Below, piece after piece: positions 36,999-46,397 of a DNA stretch of 64,000 nucleotides. The stretch is from Roseovarius sp. (lineage in GTDB: Bacteria > Pseudomonadota > Alphaproteobacteria > Rhodobacterales > Rhodobacteraceae). The translations under genes and the position numbers were made by a program. Where the stretch lies: the NCBI GenBank assembly GCA_021775255.1, contig JAJFIA010000010.1, forward strand, positions 62,001 to 126,000. The letters are read 5' to 3'. How positions within the stretch are numbered: position 1 is the first letter of the stretch; each line of letters starts with the position of its first letter. The notes under the pieces are model-generated. The model was not told the DNA's origin. It did no database searches and worked only from the letters and a program-made list of their open reading frames with translations.

Positions 36999-37979
36999 AT
37001 GTCAAAGCTTGTCACAATCTACGGCGGATCAGGATTTTTGGGGCGCAATATCGTGCAGCATCTGGCGCGGGCCGGTTGGCGGGTACGGGTGGCGGTGCGT
37101 CGGCCCAATGAAGCGATGCAGATAAAAACCTGCGGCGCGGTGGGGCAGGTTGAGATCGTGCAATGCAATATCCGCGATGATGCAAGCGTGCGCGCGGTGC
37201 TGCAAAGCGCCGATGTGGTGGTGAATTGCGTGGGCACGTTTGACCGCAAGGGGCGCAACAATTTCAACGCGGTGCAGCATGAAGGGGCCGAGCGCATTGC
37301 CCGCATTGCAGCCGTTGATGGCATCAAACGGATGGTGCATATCTCGGCGATTGGCGCGGATGTCGATTCTGACAGTGACTATGCCCGCACCAAGGCGTTG
37401 GGAGAGGCGGCGATTCTGGCGGCATTCCCACGGGCCGTTATCCTGCGGCCTTCGGTGATTTTTGGGGCCGATGACCAGTTTTTCAACCGCTTTGCCGGGA
37501 TGGCGCGATTCGGGCCTGTGCTGCCGCTTGTGGGCGCCGAAGCAAAATTCCAGCCGGTCTGGGTGGATGATGTGGCCAAGGTGGCGGCGATGGGTGTGGA
37601 AGGCACGGCCAAGTCGGGGATTTATGAGCTGGGCGGGCCGGAAATCCATAGCCTGCGCGCGTGGGTGCAGCAGATGCTGAATGTGATCCACCGCCGCCGT
37701 CTGATTGTGAACATTCCCTTCGGGATTGCCGGCCTGATGGGGCGTATGATTGAGCTGGCCAATACCCTGTCTTTGGGCATGGTCCCGAAACTGCTCACCC
37801 GCGATCAGGTGACAATGCTGAAGGCGGATAATGTGGTATCCGAAGGCGCGCGCGGTTTTGATGATCTGGGGATCACGCCGGTTTCAGCCGGGGCTGTGAT
37901 CCCCGGCTATCTGTGGCGGTTCCGCCCGGCGGGGCAATATGAGGCGCTCAGGGATTCGGCCAGCAACCTCAGGCCCTAA
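36999..37979 (+). CDS. complex I NDUFA9-like NAD(P)-binding protein
   Basis: 326 aa short-chain reductase-like (extended/atypical SDR) protein starting at the ATG at 36999 after GGAGG. Rossmann motif TIYGGSGFLGRNI, then VVNCVGTFDRKG and VHISAIGAD. Matches the alphaproteobacterial homologue of mitochondrial NDUFA9, thought to act with complex I, or ubiquinone-related proteins of that fold. No complex I gene is near. Confidence 0.8.
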   Translation: MSKLVTIYGGSGFLGRNIVQHLARAGWRVRVAVRRPNEAMQIKTCGAVGQVEIVQCNIRDDASVRAVLQSADVVVNCVGTFDRKGRNNFNAVQHEGAERIARIAAVDGIKRMVHISAIGADVDSDSDYARTKALGEAAILAAFPRAVILRPSVIFGADDQFFNRFAGMARFGPVLPLVGAEAKFQPVWVDDVAKVAAMGVEGTAKSGIYELGGPEIHSLRAWVQQMLNVIHRRRLIVNIPFGIAGLMGRMIELANTLSLGMVPKLLTRDQVTMLKADNVVSEGARGFDDLGITPVSAGAVIPGYLWRFRPAGQYEALRDSASNLRP

Positions 37980-38008
37980 GAGCTGTATTTCCTCTATAAT
38001 ACTGTCCC

Positions 38009-38028
38009 GCCCGGCGGTAACGCCGGGC
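38009..38028 (+). terminator. GC-rich hairpin after the NDUFA9-like gene
   Basis: GCCCGGCG-GTAA-CGCCGGGC, an 8-bp stem with a tetraloop, 30 bases after the stop. No T-run follows, so termination is only probable. Confidence 0.45.
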
Positions 38029-38206
38029 CGCGCCTGCCCCTGCCCATGGGAGGGCGCGTCTGCTGTGATTTCAAATCGCACTATCGTTAATTTTGATTGG
38101 GCTGCACTGCCATAAAATTCCGTTGTTGCGCCCACCCCAGGGTCAGGCGCGGCCATTGTTTTTCCGAACACGCGCCAGTGTTGTGCTGAATATGAAGATG
38201 CGGCCC

Positions 38207-39172
38207 TTAGAAATCCATCTCGGTTGCCACGCCTTTTTCCACCGCCAGATCAACCACGGCCGAGGCCACGGCCAGATCCTGAAGGCCCACGCCGGTGCCG
38301 TCAAACAGGGTGATCTCATCGCCGGATGTCCGCCCCGGATGGGTGCCGTTGATCACCGCGCCCAGCTCGGTGATGTCGGCCTCTTGCAATGATCCATCGG
38401 CAATGGCGTGCTGACATTCGCCGATGCTGATCGCCTGCGCCACCTCATCGGTGAACACGCTGGCGCGCGCCACAAGCGCCGCCTCGACCTCCTGCTTGCC
38501 TTTGGTGTCGGTGCCCATGCAGGCAATATGGGTGGGGCCGGTGACATGCGCATCCATCAGACTGGGCGCAAAGGCCGAGGTGATCGAGATGATCACATCC
38601 GCCTCAGCCCCAAGCTGATCCAGCTCAACCGCTTCAAAAGGCAGGCCCAGTTCCGCCGCCAGATCGGCCAGCCTTGAGAGCATCTCAGGATGATAATTCC
38701 AGCCGATCACCTTTTCAAAATCGCGCTGCTCGACCGCCGCGCGCATCTGGAAGGTGGATTGGTGGCCCGCGCCGATCATGCCCAGCACTTTGGCATCCTT
38801 GGGGGCCAGATGTTTGATCGACACCGATGAGGCCGCCGCCGTGCGCAGAGCCGTGAGCAAATTGCCCCCCACCAGCGCCTTGACCCTGCCGGTATCGGCA
38901 TCAAACAGGATCACCGTGCTTTGGTGATTGGTCAGACCCTTTTCCTCATTCCCCGGCCAATAGCCGCCGGATTTCAGGCCCAGCGCCAGGGATTTACGAT
39001 CAAACCCCGACTTGAAGCCGTAAAGCGCGTCGGCATGGCCAATGGCCTCACGGATCACCGGGAAATTATAGGCGTCACCGCTGGCCATGGCGGCAAACAC
39101 CGCCTCAACCGCATTAAAGGCTGTGGCGCGGTCCATCAGACCCGCGATTACACTTTCAGGAACAATGATCAT
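38207..39172 (-). CDS. bhcD: iminosuccinate reductase (beta-hydroxyaspartate cycle)
   Basis: 321 aa from the ATG at 39172, two bases after the bhcC stop. Member of the ornithine cyclodeaminase/mu-crystallin family with the NAD-binding segment VLGMIGAGHQSTFQ. In the beta-hydroxyaspartate cycle BhcD reduces iminosuccinate to L-aspartate with NADH, closing the cycle. The assignment rests on family plus the exact bhcABCD order and divergent IclR gene; alone it would be called ornithine cyclodeaminase-like. Confidence 0.9.
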   Translation of the reverse strand: MIIVPESVIAGLMDRATAFNAVEAVFAAMASGDAYNFPVIREAIGHADALYGFKSGFDRKSLALGLKSGGYWPGNEEKGLTNHQSTVILFDADTGRVKALVGGNLLTALRTAAASSVSIKHLAPKDAKVLGMIGAGHQSTFQMRAAVEQRDFEKVIGWNYHPEMLSRLADLAAELGLPFEAVELDQLGAEADVIISITSAFAPSLMDAHVTGPTHIACMGTDTKGKQEVEAALVARASVFTDEVAQAISIGECQHAIADGSLQEADITELGAVINGTHPGRTSGDEITLFDGTGVGLQDLAVASAVVDLAVEKGVATEMDF

Positions 39173-39174
39173 GA

Positions 39175-40329
39175 TCAATAGGCCTTTCCGCGCGCCGACA
39201 CCGGCCAGACGCTTTCAACCTTGCCATTACGCACGCCCACATACCAGTCATGCACGTTGCAGGTCGGGTCGCAATGGCCCGGAACAAGCCGCAATTTATC
39301 ATTGACCTTGAGCACACCGTTCGGGTCTTCGACCACGCCGTGCTCATCAGAACATTTGATATATGTAACATCATCGCGGCCATAAACCACCGGCAGGCCA
39401 CTATCCACCGATTGCGCTTTCAAACCGGCGTCAACGATGGCCTTGTCAGCCTTGGAATGGCTCATCACCGAGGTCAGAATGAATAATGAATTTTCCCATT
39501 CACCCTGATCAATCCGCTTGCCATCCTTATCCAGAATACGGCCATAATCGGCATCCATGAAGGCATAGGAGCCGCATTGCAGTTCATTATAAACCCCTGA
39601 ATTACCTTCAAAATAATACGATCCGGTGCCGCCACCACCAACGATGTCACAGTCAAGCCCCTGCGATTTCAACGCCGTGACCGCATCGGCCACCATCGCC
39701 ACCGCAATATCAATCTTGGCCTCGCGGTCTTTATACAGATCCATATGCTGCATCGCGCCCTGATAGGCCTGAATGCCGGCGAATTTGAGGTTGTCGGCGG
39801 CATCAATAAGCTTGGCAATATTGACCACATCCTGAGAGGTGGTCACCCCGCAACGCCCCGCGCCGCAGTCGATCTCAACCAGACATTCCAGCGTCGTGCC
39901 ATGCCTTGCAGCCGCCGCTTGCAGATCGGCCACATTATCGGGGTCATCGACACAAACCAGAATGCGCGCGCCCAGTTTGGGCATTTTCGCCAGACGGTCA
40001 ATCTTGGCCGGATCGCGCACCTGATTGGATACCATCACATCCTTGATCCCGCCGCGCACGAACACCTCGGCCTCGGACACTTTCTGACAGCACACGCCAA
40101 CAGACGCGCCCAGACGCTCCTGCAATTTGGCCACGTCAACGGATTTGTGCATCTTGCCATGGGCGCGGTGGCGCACGCCCATCTTTTTGCACAGATCACC
40201 CATCTTTTTCACATTTCGGTCCAGTGCGTCGAGATCCAGCACCAGGCAGGGCGTCTGAATATCGGCCTCATCCATGCCCGGCTTGGCGGGGATGTCGAAG
40301 CCCACATCATATTGGTTCAAATCTTTCAT
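39175..40329 (-). CDS. bhcC: beta-hydroxyaspartate aldolase
   Basis: 384 aa, D-threonine aldolase/DSD1 fold. PLP Lys in RAHGKMHKS, glycine-rich phosphate site IVGGGGTGSYYFE, and the metal-binding PGHCDPTCN near the C-terminus. BhcC condenses glycine and glyoxylate to (2R,3S)-beta-hydroxyaspartate. Start ATG overlaps the bhcB stop (ATGA), so the two are translationally coupled. Confidence 0.92.
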   Translation of the reverse strand: MKDLNQYDVGFDIPAKPGMDEADIQTPCLVLDLDALDRNVKKMGDLCKKMGVRHRAHGKMHKSVDVAKLQERLGASVGVCCQKVSEAEVFVRGGIKDVMVSNQVRDPAKIDRLAKMPKLGARILVCVDDPDNVADLQAAAARHGTTLECLVEIDCGAGRCGVTTSQDVVNIAKLIDAADNLKFAGIQAYQGAMQHMDLYKDREAKIDIAVAMVADAVTALKSQGLDCDIVGGGGTGSYYFEGNSGVYNELQCGSYAFMDADYGRILDKDGKRIDQGEWENSLFILTSVMSHSKADKAIVDAGLKAQSVDSGLPVVYGRDDVTYIKCSDEHGVVEDPNGVLKVNDKLRLVPGHCDPTCNVHDWYVGVRNGKVESVWPVSARGKAY

Positions 40330-41288
40330 TTTCCATCTCCATTCATCCAGGGCAGCGCGTCAAGATCGACATTGCCGCCGGTGATTATCACGCCTACGCG
40401 CTTGCCCGCGAAGGTGTTTTTGTTTTTCAGTATCGTTGCCAGCGGCACGGCGCTGCTTGGCTCCATCACGATCTTCATCCGCTTCCAGATCAGCTTCATC
40501 GCGTCGATAATCTCCTGCTCCGAGGCTGTCAGGATGTCACTCACATGGGTGGATACAAAATGCCATGTCAGCTCTTTCAGCGGCACTTTCAAACCATCCG
40601 CCACCGTCACCGGCGCGTCATCGGCGATGATGTGCCCGGCGCGAAAACTGCGAGCGGCGTCATCGGCCTGCTCGGGTTCGGCGGCGTAAATCTTAACAGC
40701 AGGTGCGAGATTTGACAGCGTGAGGCACGTGCCCGAAATCATCCCGCCACCGCCGATAGGGGCAATAACCGCCTGCAACCCCTCAACCTGTTCGATCAGT
40801 TCCGCCGAACAGGTGCCTTGCCCGGCAATCACCCGCGGATCATTATAGGGATGCACGAAATCGGCGCCGGTCTCGGCGGCCACCTTGGCAAACACCTCTT
40901 CGCGGCTGCTGGTTGACGGCTCACATTCGGTGATGATCCCGCCATAGCCCTTGACCGCATCCTTTTTGGCCTGTGGCGCAGTGCGCGGCATCACCACATG
41001 GCACGGGATTCCCCGCCGCCCGGCGGCATAAGACAGGCTCAGCGCATGATTGCCCGAGCTGTGGGTGGCCACGCCCTTGGCCAGCTTATCGTCGGGCAGG
41101 CCAAACACCGCGTTAGAGGCTCCCCGCACCTTGAACGCCCCGGCCTTTTGAAAGTTTTCACATTTGAAAAACAGCTCGGCCCCGGTCAGATCATTGAGAT
41201 AGGTTGAGGTCAGCACCGGCGTGCGGTGAATATAGGGGGCAATCCGCGCGCGGGCGGCCTGCATGTCATTCAGATCAGGGATATACAT
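40326..41288 (-). CDS. bhcB: beta-hydroxyaspartate dehydratase
   Basis: 320 aa from the ATG at 41288. Fold-type II PLP enzyme like threonine dehydratase/serine racemase: PLP Lys in GAFKVRGA, SSGNHA, and the phosphate loop GGGGMISG. BhcB removes water and gives iminosuccinate. No C-terminal ACT regulatory domain, as expected for this group and unlike biosynthetic IlvA. Confidence 0.92.
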   Translation of the reverse strand: MYIPDLNDMQAARARIAPYIHRTPVLTSTYLNDLTGAELFFKCENFQKAGAFKVRGASNAVFGLPDDKLAKGVATHSSGNHALSLSYAAGRRGIPCHVVMPRTAPQAKKDAVKGYGGIITECEPSTSSREEVFAKVAAETGADFVHPYNDPRVIAGQGTCSAELIEQVEGLQAVIAPIGGGGMISGTCLTLSNLAPAVKIYAAEPEQADDAARSFRAGHIIADDAPVTVADGLKVPLKELTWHFVSTHVSDILTASEQEIIDAMKLIWKRMKIVMEPSSAVPLATILKNKNTFAGKRVGVIITGGNVDLDALPWMNGDGK

Positions 41289-41299
41289 TGCAACTCCTC

Positions 41300-42463
41300 T
41301 CATGCGGTCCGGTAATGTTCTTGCGCTGCGGCCACGCCCGAGCCCAGGCTGATGTCCAGCCCCAGATCTTTCATGCACATCTCAACCGTGGCAATGCCCG
41401 ATAAGGCCATGACATCGGTAAGACTGCCCAGATGACCGATGCGGAATACCTTGCCCGCAACCTCACCCAGCCCCGCGCCATATGAAACGCCGTATTTGGT
41501 GGATGCATGGGTCACAATTTTATTGGCGTCAAACCCCTCGGGCGTTTTGATTGCACTGACCGAGTTTGAATATAAATCAGGCGACACCGCACAAAGATCA
41601 AGCCCCCAAGCCACCACGGCTTTGCGCACGCCTATGGCAATCCGCGCGTGGCGGGCGAATACATTCTCAAGCCCTTCCGCCAGCAGCATGTCACAGGCCA
41701 TCTTCAAGCCGTTGAGCAGGCCCACCGGCGGTGTATAGGGATAGCCATTGGCGGCATAGCCCACCTGCATATCGCGCACATCAAAAAACCAGCGCGGCAG
41801 GGTGGCGGTTTTGATCGCCGCCATCGCCTTGGGGCTGAAGGCGCAAATCGCCAGTCCGGCGGGCAGCATGAACCCCTTTTGCGAGCCGGTCACGGCCACA
41901 TCAACGCGCCATTCGTCCATGCGAAAATCCATCGACCCGATCGAGCTGACCCCATCCACCAGCAAAAGCGCCGGATGATCCGACGCATCCATCGCCACCC
42001 GCACAGCGGCAATATCCGAGACAACACCGGTGGCGGTTTCATTATGGGTGGCCAGCACCGCCTTGATCCGGTGGCCGGTATCGGCGGCAAGGATTTCAGC
42101 AAACCGATCCGCCGGGATGCCTTCGCCCCATGGGACAGGCACCACCTCAACTTCCAGCCCGTGACGCTGACACATATCAATCCATTTCTTGCTGAACATG
42201 CCGTTGCGCGCCGCCAGAACCTTATCGCCCGCGCTGAGAGTGTTGGAGATTGCGGTTTCCCAGCCGCCCGAGCCGGTGGAGGGAAAGATGAACACCTCGC
42301 CCGTTTTGGTTTTCACCACCTGCTTCACACCTTTGAGCGCCGGGTGCAGGATGTCGGCAAACGCCGCCGACCGGTGATCCAGCGTCGGCATGTCAACCGC
42401 GCGGCGCAACACCTCGGGCATATTTGTCGGGCCGGGAATGAAAACGGGATTTTGAAAGCTCAT
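41300..42463 (-). CDS. bhcA: aspartate--glyoxylate aminotransferase
   Basis: 387 aa from the ATG at 42463 (the frame opens at 42508). Class V aminotransferase like alanine/serine-glyoxylate aminotransferases: PGPTNMPEVLRRA start, LLVDGVSSIGSMDFRMD with the PLP Asp, and Schiff-base Lys in VTGSQKGFMLPAG. BhcA makes glycine from glyoxylate using aspartate as donor, which couples the cycle's output to its first step. First gene of the leftward bhcABCD operon. Confidence 0.92.
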   Translation of the reverse strand: MSFQNPVFIPGPTNMPEVLRRAVDMPTLDHRSAAFADILHPALKGVKQVVKTKTGEVFIFPSTGSGGWETAISNTLSAGDKVLAARNGMFSKKWIDMCQRHGLEVEVVPVPWGEGIPADRFAEILAADTGHRIKAVLATHNETATGVVSDIAAVRVAMDASDHPALLLVDGVSSIGSMDFRMDEWRVDVAVTGSQKGFMLPAGLAICAFSPKAMAAIKTATLPRWFFDVRDMQVGYAANGYPYTPPVGLLNGLKMACDMLLAEGLENVFARHARIAIGVRKAVVAWGLDLCAVSPDLYSNSVSAIKTPEGFDANKIVTHASTKYGVSYGAGLGEVAGKVFRIGHLGSLTDVMALSGIATVEMCMKDLGLDISLGSGVAAAQEHYRTA

Positions 42464-42529
42464 GATCTTGCCTTTTTGAGAATCGACAGGATCAAATGTA
42501 GCGCGCATCTGAACAAAAGTATATTTTTT

Positions 42530-42544
42530 TGAAATATTATTTCA
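42530..42544. promoter_or_regulatory. candidate BhcR operator
   Basis: TGAAATATTATTTCA has perfect 6-bp arms in the AT-rich divergent region between bhcA and bhcR. Its form is that of IclR-family sites. A second, looser inverted repeat ACATG...CATGT lies near 42581-42601. Binding is inferred. Confidence 0.5.
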
Positions 42545-42636
42545 TTTATTGCATAAATATGTTTATACGTTAAAAATCAACATGTTCCATTTTTTCATGT
42601 GGCAAGAGACGAAAAATATAAGTGAGGTTAAATCTG

Positions 42637-43449
42637 ATGGAAAAGGCAAAACGCAAGCGTGGCAGGCCCAAAAGCACATCGCTCAAACCTGGCGAGACCA
42701 AAATCCAGTCGCTTGATCGCGCGATTGATATTTTAGAGTATATCGCGCAAGGCAATGGGCTGACCTTATCGGAAATAACTGAGAAATCCGGGCAATCACC
42801 GGCCACCATCTACCGCATTCTGGCCACCTGCGCGGCGCGGCATCTGGTTGAGATGGATCCGATCAGTCAGGAATGGCATATCGGGCCGGAAAGCTTTCGC
42901 ATCGGTTCGGGGTTCTTGCAGCGCAGCGGCATTGTTGAGCGCGCCCGCCCAATGATGCGCGCCTTGATGCATGAAACCGGGGAAACCGCCAATCTGGGTG
43001 TGGAAAGCAACCGGCAGGTTCTGTTCCTGTCGCAGGTCGAAACCCCGGAAAATATCCGGGCGTTTTTCCCGCCCGGTGCCCAATCGCCGATGCACGCCTC
43101 GGGAATTGGCAAGGTATTGCTGGCCTTTTCTGATAGAAAAGCCATTGAGAGCTATCTTAAAACCGGCCAGTTTGAAGCCTTCACGGAAAACACCATCCAC
43201 CGCAAGGATGATCTGCAAGCCGAGCTGGCCCGCATCCGCGCACAGGGCTATGCCTTTGATAACGAGGAGAAAAACATGGGCATGCGCTGTGTCGCAGCAC
43301 CCATCCTCAACAGTTATGGCGAGGTTATCGCGGGAATATCCGTCTCCGGCCCCACCGCGCGCATGACGCTCGACCGGATTGATGAAATATGCCAGTCCGT
43401 GATGAAGCAGGCTGAAGCTTTGTCATTCGGACTTGGGTATCACTTATGA
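42637..43449 (+). CDS. bhcR: IclR family regulator of the beta-hydroxyaspartate cycle
   Basis: 270 aa from the ATG at 42637 (GAGG nine bases before; a GTG at 42622 is possible). A basic N-terminal tail (KAKRKRGRPKS), winged helix-turn-helix (TLSEITEKSGQSPATIYRIL) and C-terminal IclR effector domain (ESNRQVLFLSQV, GMRCVAAPILNSYGEVIAGISVSG). Divergent from bhcABCD exactly as in Paracoccus denitrificans, where BhcR senses glyoxylate. Confidence 0.9.
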   Translation: MEKAKRKRGRPKSTSLKPGETKIQSLDRAIDILEYIAQGNGLTLSEITEKSGQSPATIYRILATCAARHLVEMDPISQEWHIGPESFRIGSGFLQRSGIVERARPMMRALMHETGETANLGVESNRQVLFLSQVETPENIRAFFPPGAQSPMHASGIGKVLLAFSDRKAIESYLKTGQFEAFTENTIHRKDDLQAELARIRAQGYAFDNEEKNMGMRCVAAPILNSYGEVIAGISVSGPTARMTLDRIDEICQSVMKQAEALSFGLGYHL

Positions 43450-43539
43450 TGCAAATGGCCTTGATACGATACCGGCCAGGCAGTTTATCAACCGCTTATT
43501 CGAACAGGGGCCGGGTCACGATCAAACAAGGCAAACCGA

Positions 43540-45195
43540 TCAAAAGCCTCGGAACAATTTAACTTTAGGGGGGGGATCGCGTGGTTGCACCACGCTTAGA
43601 ACAAGCCGGGAAATACCTAATGCTGACACCAGATAATCCCTTGTTTCCAAATATATCTCAGTATTAGGTTCAAGCGTTTTCCCATCAATTGACACTGGCG
43701 TTTCGGATATAAGCCGATAAGTACCAGAGAGCAGAATGCGCATGGTTTCATTGTCAGGGCTTATCGTCTTTCCCGGAACGTAGATTGGGCCCCAAAAATG
43801 CACATAATTGTCCTTCAGGGTGGCCATATCAGCGGCCAGCAGGCCCAAAGGCAGGGCCTCGGACTGAGTTGGGGATATTTTATCCATTTGAAGTAGCCAC
43901 GTGTTGACCAAGACAAACTGCGGCTGATCGGTTTGAATAATCTCAGCCATGACCGGCCGCCCAATGCGTCTGTAATCCGTCATTCCCCACGCACTCATGA
44001 ACAGACCGCGTTTTGGGAGGGACGAAACCATGTTGCGCCCATCGATATAGGTTGGCCTGCCTGGAAAAAGGCGGTGGATCACACTCAGGGTTAGGCGCTG
44101 TGTTGTGATCGATATTTGTGCATTTTTAAAAGTTACAATCGCAGCACTGAGACTGACGGCAGTTGCGATTACCATTACAGTTTTGCAACCGTATCGACGG
44201 GATATATCATCCCAGGCAAATCCCGCCAAAATCATCACCGGTGCCAGAATGAATGGATAATAATAAGGATAGGTGTCGCGGTACACCAACACAGACAGGA
44301 GCGGGGTGAGCAAGGCAAGCCCAATCAGCGCTGCCGCCCTGTCTTTGCCATGATGCAGGCGCATAAGCAGCCCACCCAATCCGACAATGATCACTAAAGC
44401 AAGTATGACATTTTGCACGAATGCCCTTGGTAGGTATCCCATCAGAATGGAGAAATCCTGCGCACCCAAAGTGCTGTCAGTTGTTCGCCCCAGAAATGCC
44501 AGGGGTGATGCGAAATCCGGAAGCGTCATTGCGTGCAGGGCGGTCAGCCCGATGAAACATGTCAAGGCTGCAATGCCAGCCAGACCAATCAGCCAAATGC
44601 CGCGCGGCACAGACCCGATGCCGACAACACGTATCAGAAAAACGATAATGAGTGCCGGAACATAAAAAATCGCCTTGATCGTGAAAAACCCGGCTAAACC
44701 AGCCAATACACCAGCCAAAAGCACCACACGCACCGTTGGCGGCCGGGATACCACCATCCACAAGGCGCACATCATGGCACTTGCCGCCAAAGGGTCTGTT
44801 CTTAGAGTAACACCATGTACGAGAGTATAGCTAAAGGCCCAATAGGACAGGACGGTGAAATAGGCGGCCTCGGTCGAGACAAGCGTGCGTGCGATCTTCC
44901 AAATGGCCACGGATGTGACAATCCCCACACCGAAAAACAGTAAACGCGCCGCGATGATCTGGTTTGCTTCATTGTCAGAGACCAGTTGTACCCAGCTTAA
45001 TAAATGGACAAAGCCGGTTTGCAATACTTCGCGCAGTTCCCCGCGCTGATAGTCATAAATCATGGATAGGTTAAGGTATTCATCCCAATTTGCCTCATGC
45101 ACAAAGACCAAAACCAACTGCATGAGCGCCACAGCAGCAAGCATGACAATCAACGCCATTCGCAGCCTGGACCGCTCTGTTTGGCTTATTCGCAT
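43540..45195 (-). CDS. ArnT/PMT-like membrane glycosyltransferase
   Basis: 551 aa from the ATG at 45195. About ten or more membrane helices with a periplasmic C-terminal part. The early acidic segment VFVHEANWDEYLNL resembles the catalytic Asp/Glu-containing first loop of GT39/GT83 polyprenyl-phosphate-sugar transferases. Predicted to move a lipid-linked sugar to a glycan or lipid at the outer face of the inner membrane. Last gene of the leftward polysaccharide block, five bases after the GtrA-like gene. Confidence 0.75.
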   Translation of the reverse strand: MRISQTERSRLRMALIVMLAAVALMQLVLVFVHEANWDEYLNLSMIYDYQRGELREVLQTGFVHLLSWVQLVSDNEANQIIAARLLFFGVGIVTSVAIWKIARTLVSTEAAYFTVLSYWAFSYTLVHGVTLRTDPLAASAMMCALWMVVSRPPTVRVVLLAGVLAGLAGFFTIKAIFYVPALIIVFLIRVVGIGSVPRGIWLIGLAGIAALTCFIGLTALHAMTLPDFASPLAFLGRTTDSTLGAQDFSILMGYLPRAFVQNVILALVIIVGLGGLLMRLHHGKDRAAALIGLALLTPLLSVLVYRDTYPYYYPFILAPVMILAGFAWDDISRRYGCKTVMVIATAVSLSAAIVTFKNAQISITTQRLTLSVIHRLFPGRPTYIDGRNMVSSLPKRGLFMSAWGMTDYRRIGRPVMAEIIQTDQPQFVLVNTWLLQMDKISPTQSEALPLGLLAADMATLKDNYVHFWGPIYVPGKTISPDNETMRILLSGTYRLISETPVSIDGKTLEPNTEIYLETRDYLVSALGISRLVLSVVQPRDPPPKVKLFRGF

Positions 45196-45200
45196 ACCTT

Positions 45201-45587
45201 CTATCCTTTGAATATGATGAATTTCTGCAGGATAAATGAGGCGGCGACCACTGGAAAAGCCGCTATCAGCCCGGCGGTATAATAGTTCATGCCAAATTCT
45301 ACCATCAGCCTGATAGCGCCGATGTTCATAAGATAAAGCAGGCCCCACATGACGACAAACGCTGGAAAACGCCCCTTGAGCTGTGCCCCAAAGACGATTT
45401 TGCCTTGGGTGAAAAAACTCACAATGATGCCGAAAACCAAGGCGGCAAAACTGGCTATGTAATATGCCAGACCAACATATATCCCCAATGCGTAGACCGC
45501 GTAGCTGAAGGCGGTATTCATGCCGCCGACAACGCCAAACCGAACGACCTGGTTTTGCAACAGGATTGCAATTTTAGGAGGTGTCAT
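45201..45587 (-). CDS. GtrA family membrane protein
   Basis: 128 aa from the ATG at 45587, which forms an ATGA overlap with the upstream glycosyltransferase stop; 45596 is also possible. Four membrane helices with the GtrA motifs FGVVGGMNTAFSYAVY and SFILQKFIIFKG. GtrA proteins are proposed to flip polyprenyl-phosphate sugars, here probably with the GtrB/DPM1-like enzyme at the other end of the block. Confidence 0.83.
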   Translation of the reverse strand: MTPPKIAILLQNQVVRFGVVGGMNTAFSYAVYALGIYVGLAYYIASFAALVFGIIVSFFTQGKIVFGAQLKGRFPAFVVMWGLLYLMNIGAIRLMVEFGMNYYTAGLIAAFPVVAASFILQKFIIFKG

Positions 45588-46393
45588 CCGCGCCATGAGA
45601 CCAGCACTTGATACAGACCGAACAGCCGTTTTTGTTGCCCGACAAGAAAATTGACAACGCGCAGCCGCAAATGGTCAACCGGCCCCATCGTAATGCCGTA
45701 TTTTTGGGCAAGCCCCACGTATTCATCCCGCGCCTTTGACAGCAACGCCCAGGTCATATTCATATCCCCATAGCGGTTTGCAATAAGTGGCTTGGGTATG
45801 TGTAACACGTCCTGATGGCGCGACAGTGCCCAGGATATATCGACATCCATGGCATAGTGAAATCTGGGGTCGTATCGCAGATCACCCAAACTGGCTCGTC
45901 TAATACCTATGGGAATTCCGAATTGATTGCGCGCAGTACTGAGTGAGCGCGCCCCTGCCTGATCGGCAGAAAACAGATGCCCCCTTCGAAAACTCCGCTG
46001 TGCCAGTTGGCGGCGCTGTGGCGTGACATAAAGCAGATCACAGTAAACCGCCGCAATATCAGGCGCCCTGATTAATGCGTCTCGTGCGAGCCGTAATGCA
46101 TCGGGGTCAGCCAGGTAGTCGTCATGGCATAGCAGCATATAAAACTCGGTTTCGACCAGGTCCAGAACGGCATTGAAATGCGCCTGCATAGGCAGCGTTT
46201 CTTGCTGCGTGATGATCCGCAGGTTAAGCCGGGACTGCCAATTTTCCAATATCTGTGCTGTTCCGTCAGTTGATGCGTTATCACTGACCACGATTTGAAC
46301 ATCGTCCAGCGTTTGATCCGCTATGGATTGCAGCGCTTCAGCCAGGAAGTTTGCACCATTGTAAACCGGAATCAGTACGGAAAACTGGGCCAT
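45584..46393 (-). CDS. family 2 glycosyltransferase
   Basis: 269 aa. GT-A fold: FSVLIPVYNGANFLAEALQS, VSDNASTDGT, and the catalytic LCHDDYL (DxD equivalent). Cytoplasmic enzyme adding a sugar during surface glycan assembly; donor and acceptor unknown. Confidence 0.85.
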   Translation of the reverse strand: MAQFSVLIPVYNGANFLAEALQSIADQTLDDVQIVVSDNASTDGTAQILENWQSRLNLRIITQQETLPMQAHFNAVLDLVETEFYMLLCHDDYLADPDALRLARDALIRAPDIAAVYCDLLYVTPQRRQLAQRSFRRGHLFSADQAGARSLSTARNQFGIPIGIRRASLGDLRYDPRFHYAMDVDISWALSRHQDVLHIPKPLIANRYGDMNMTWALLSKARDEYVGLAQKYGITMGPVDHLRLRVVNFLVGQQKRLFGLYQVLVSWRG

Positions 46394-46397
46394 GACC

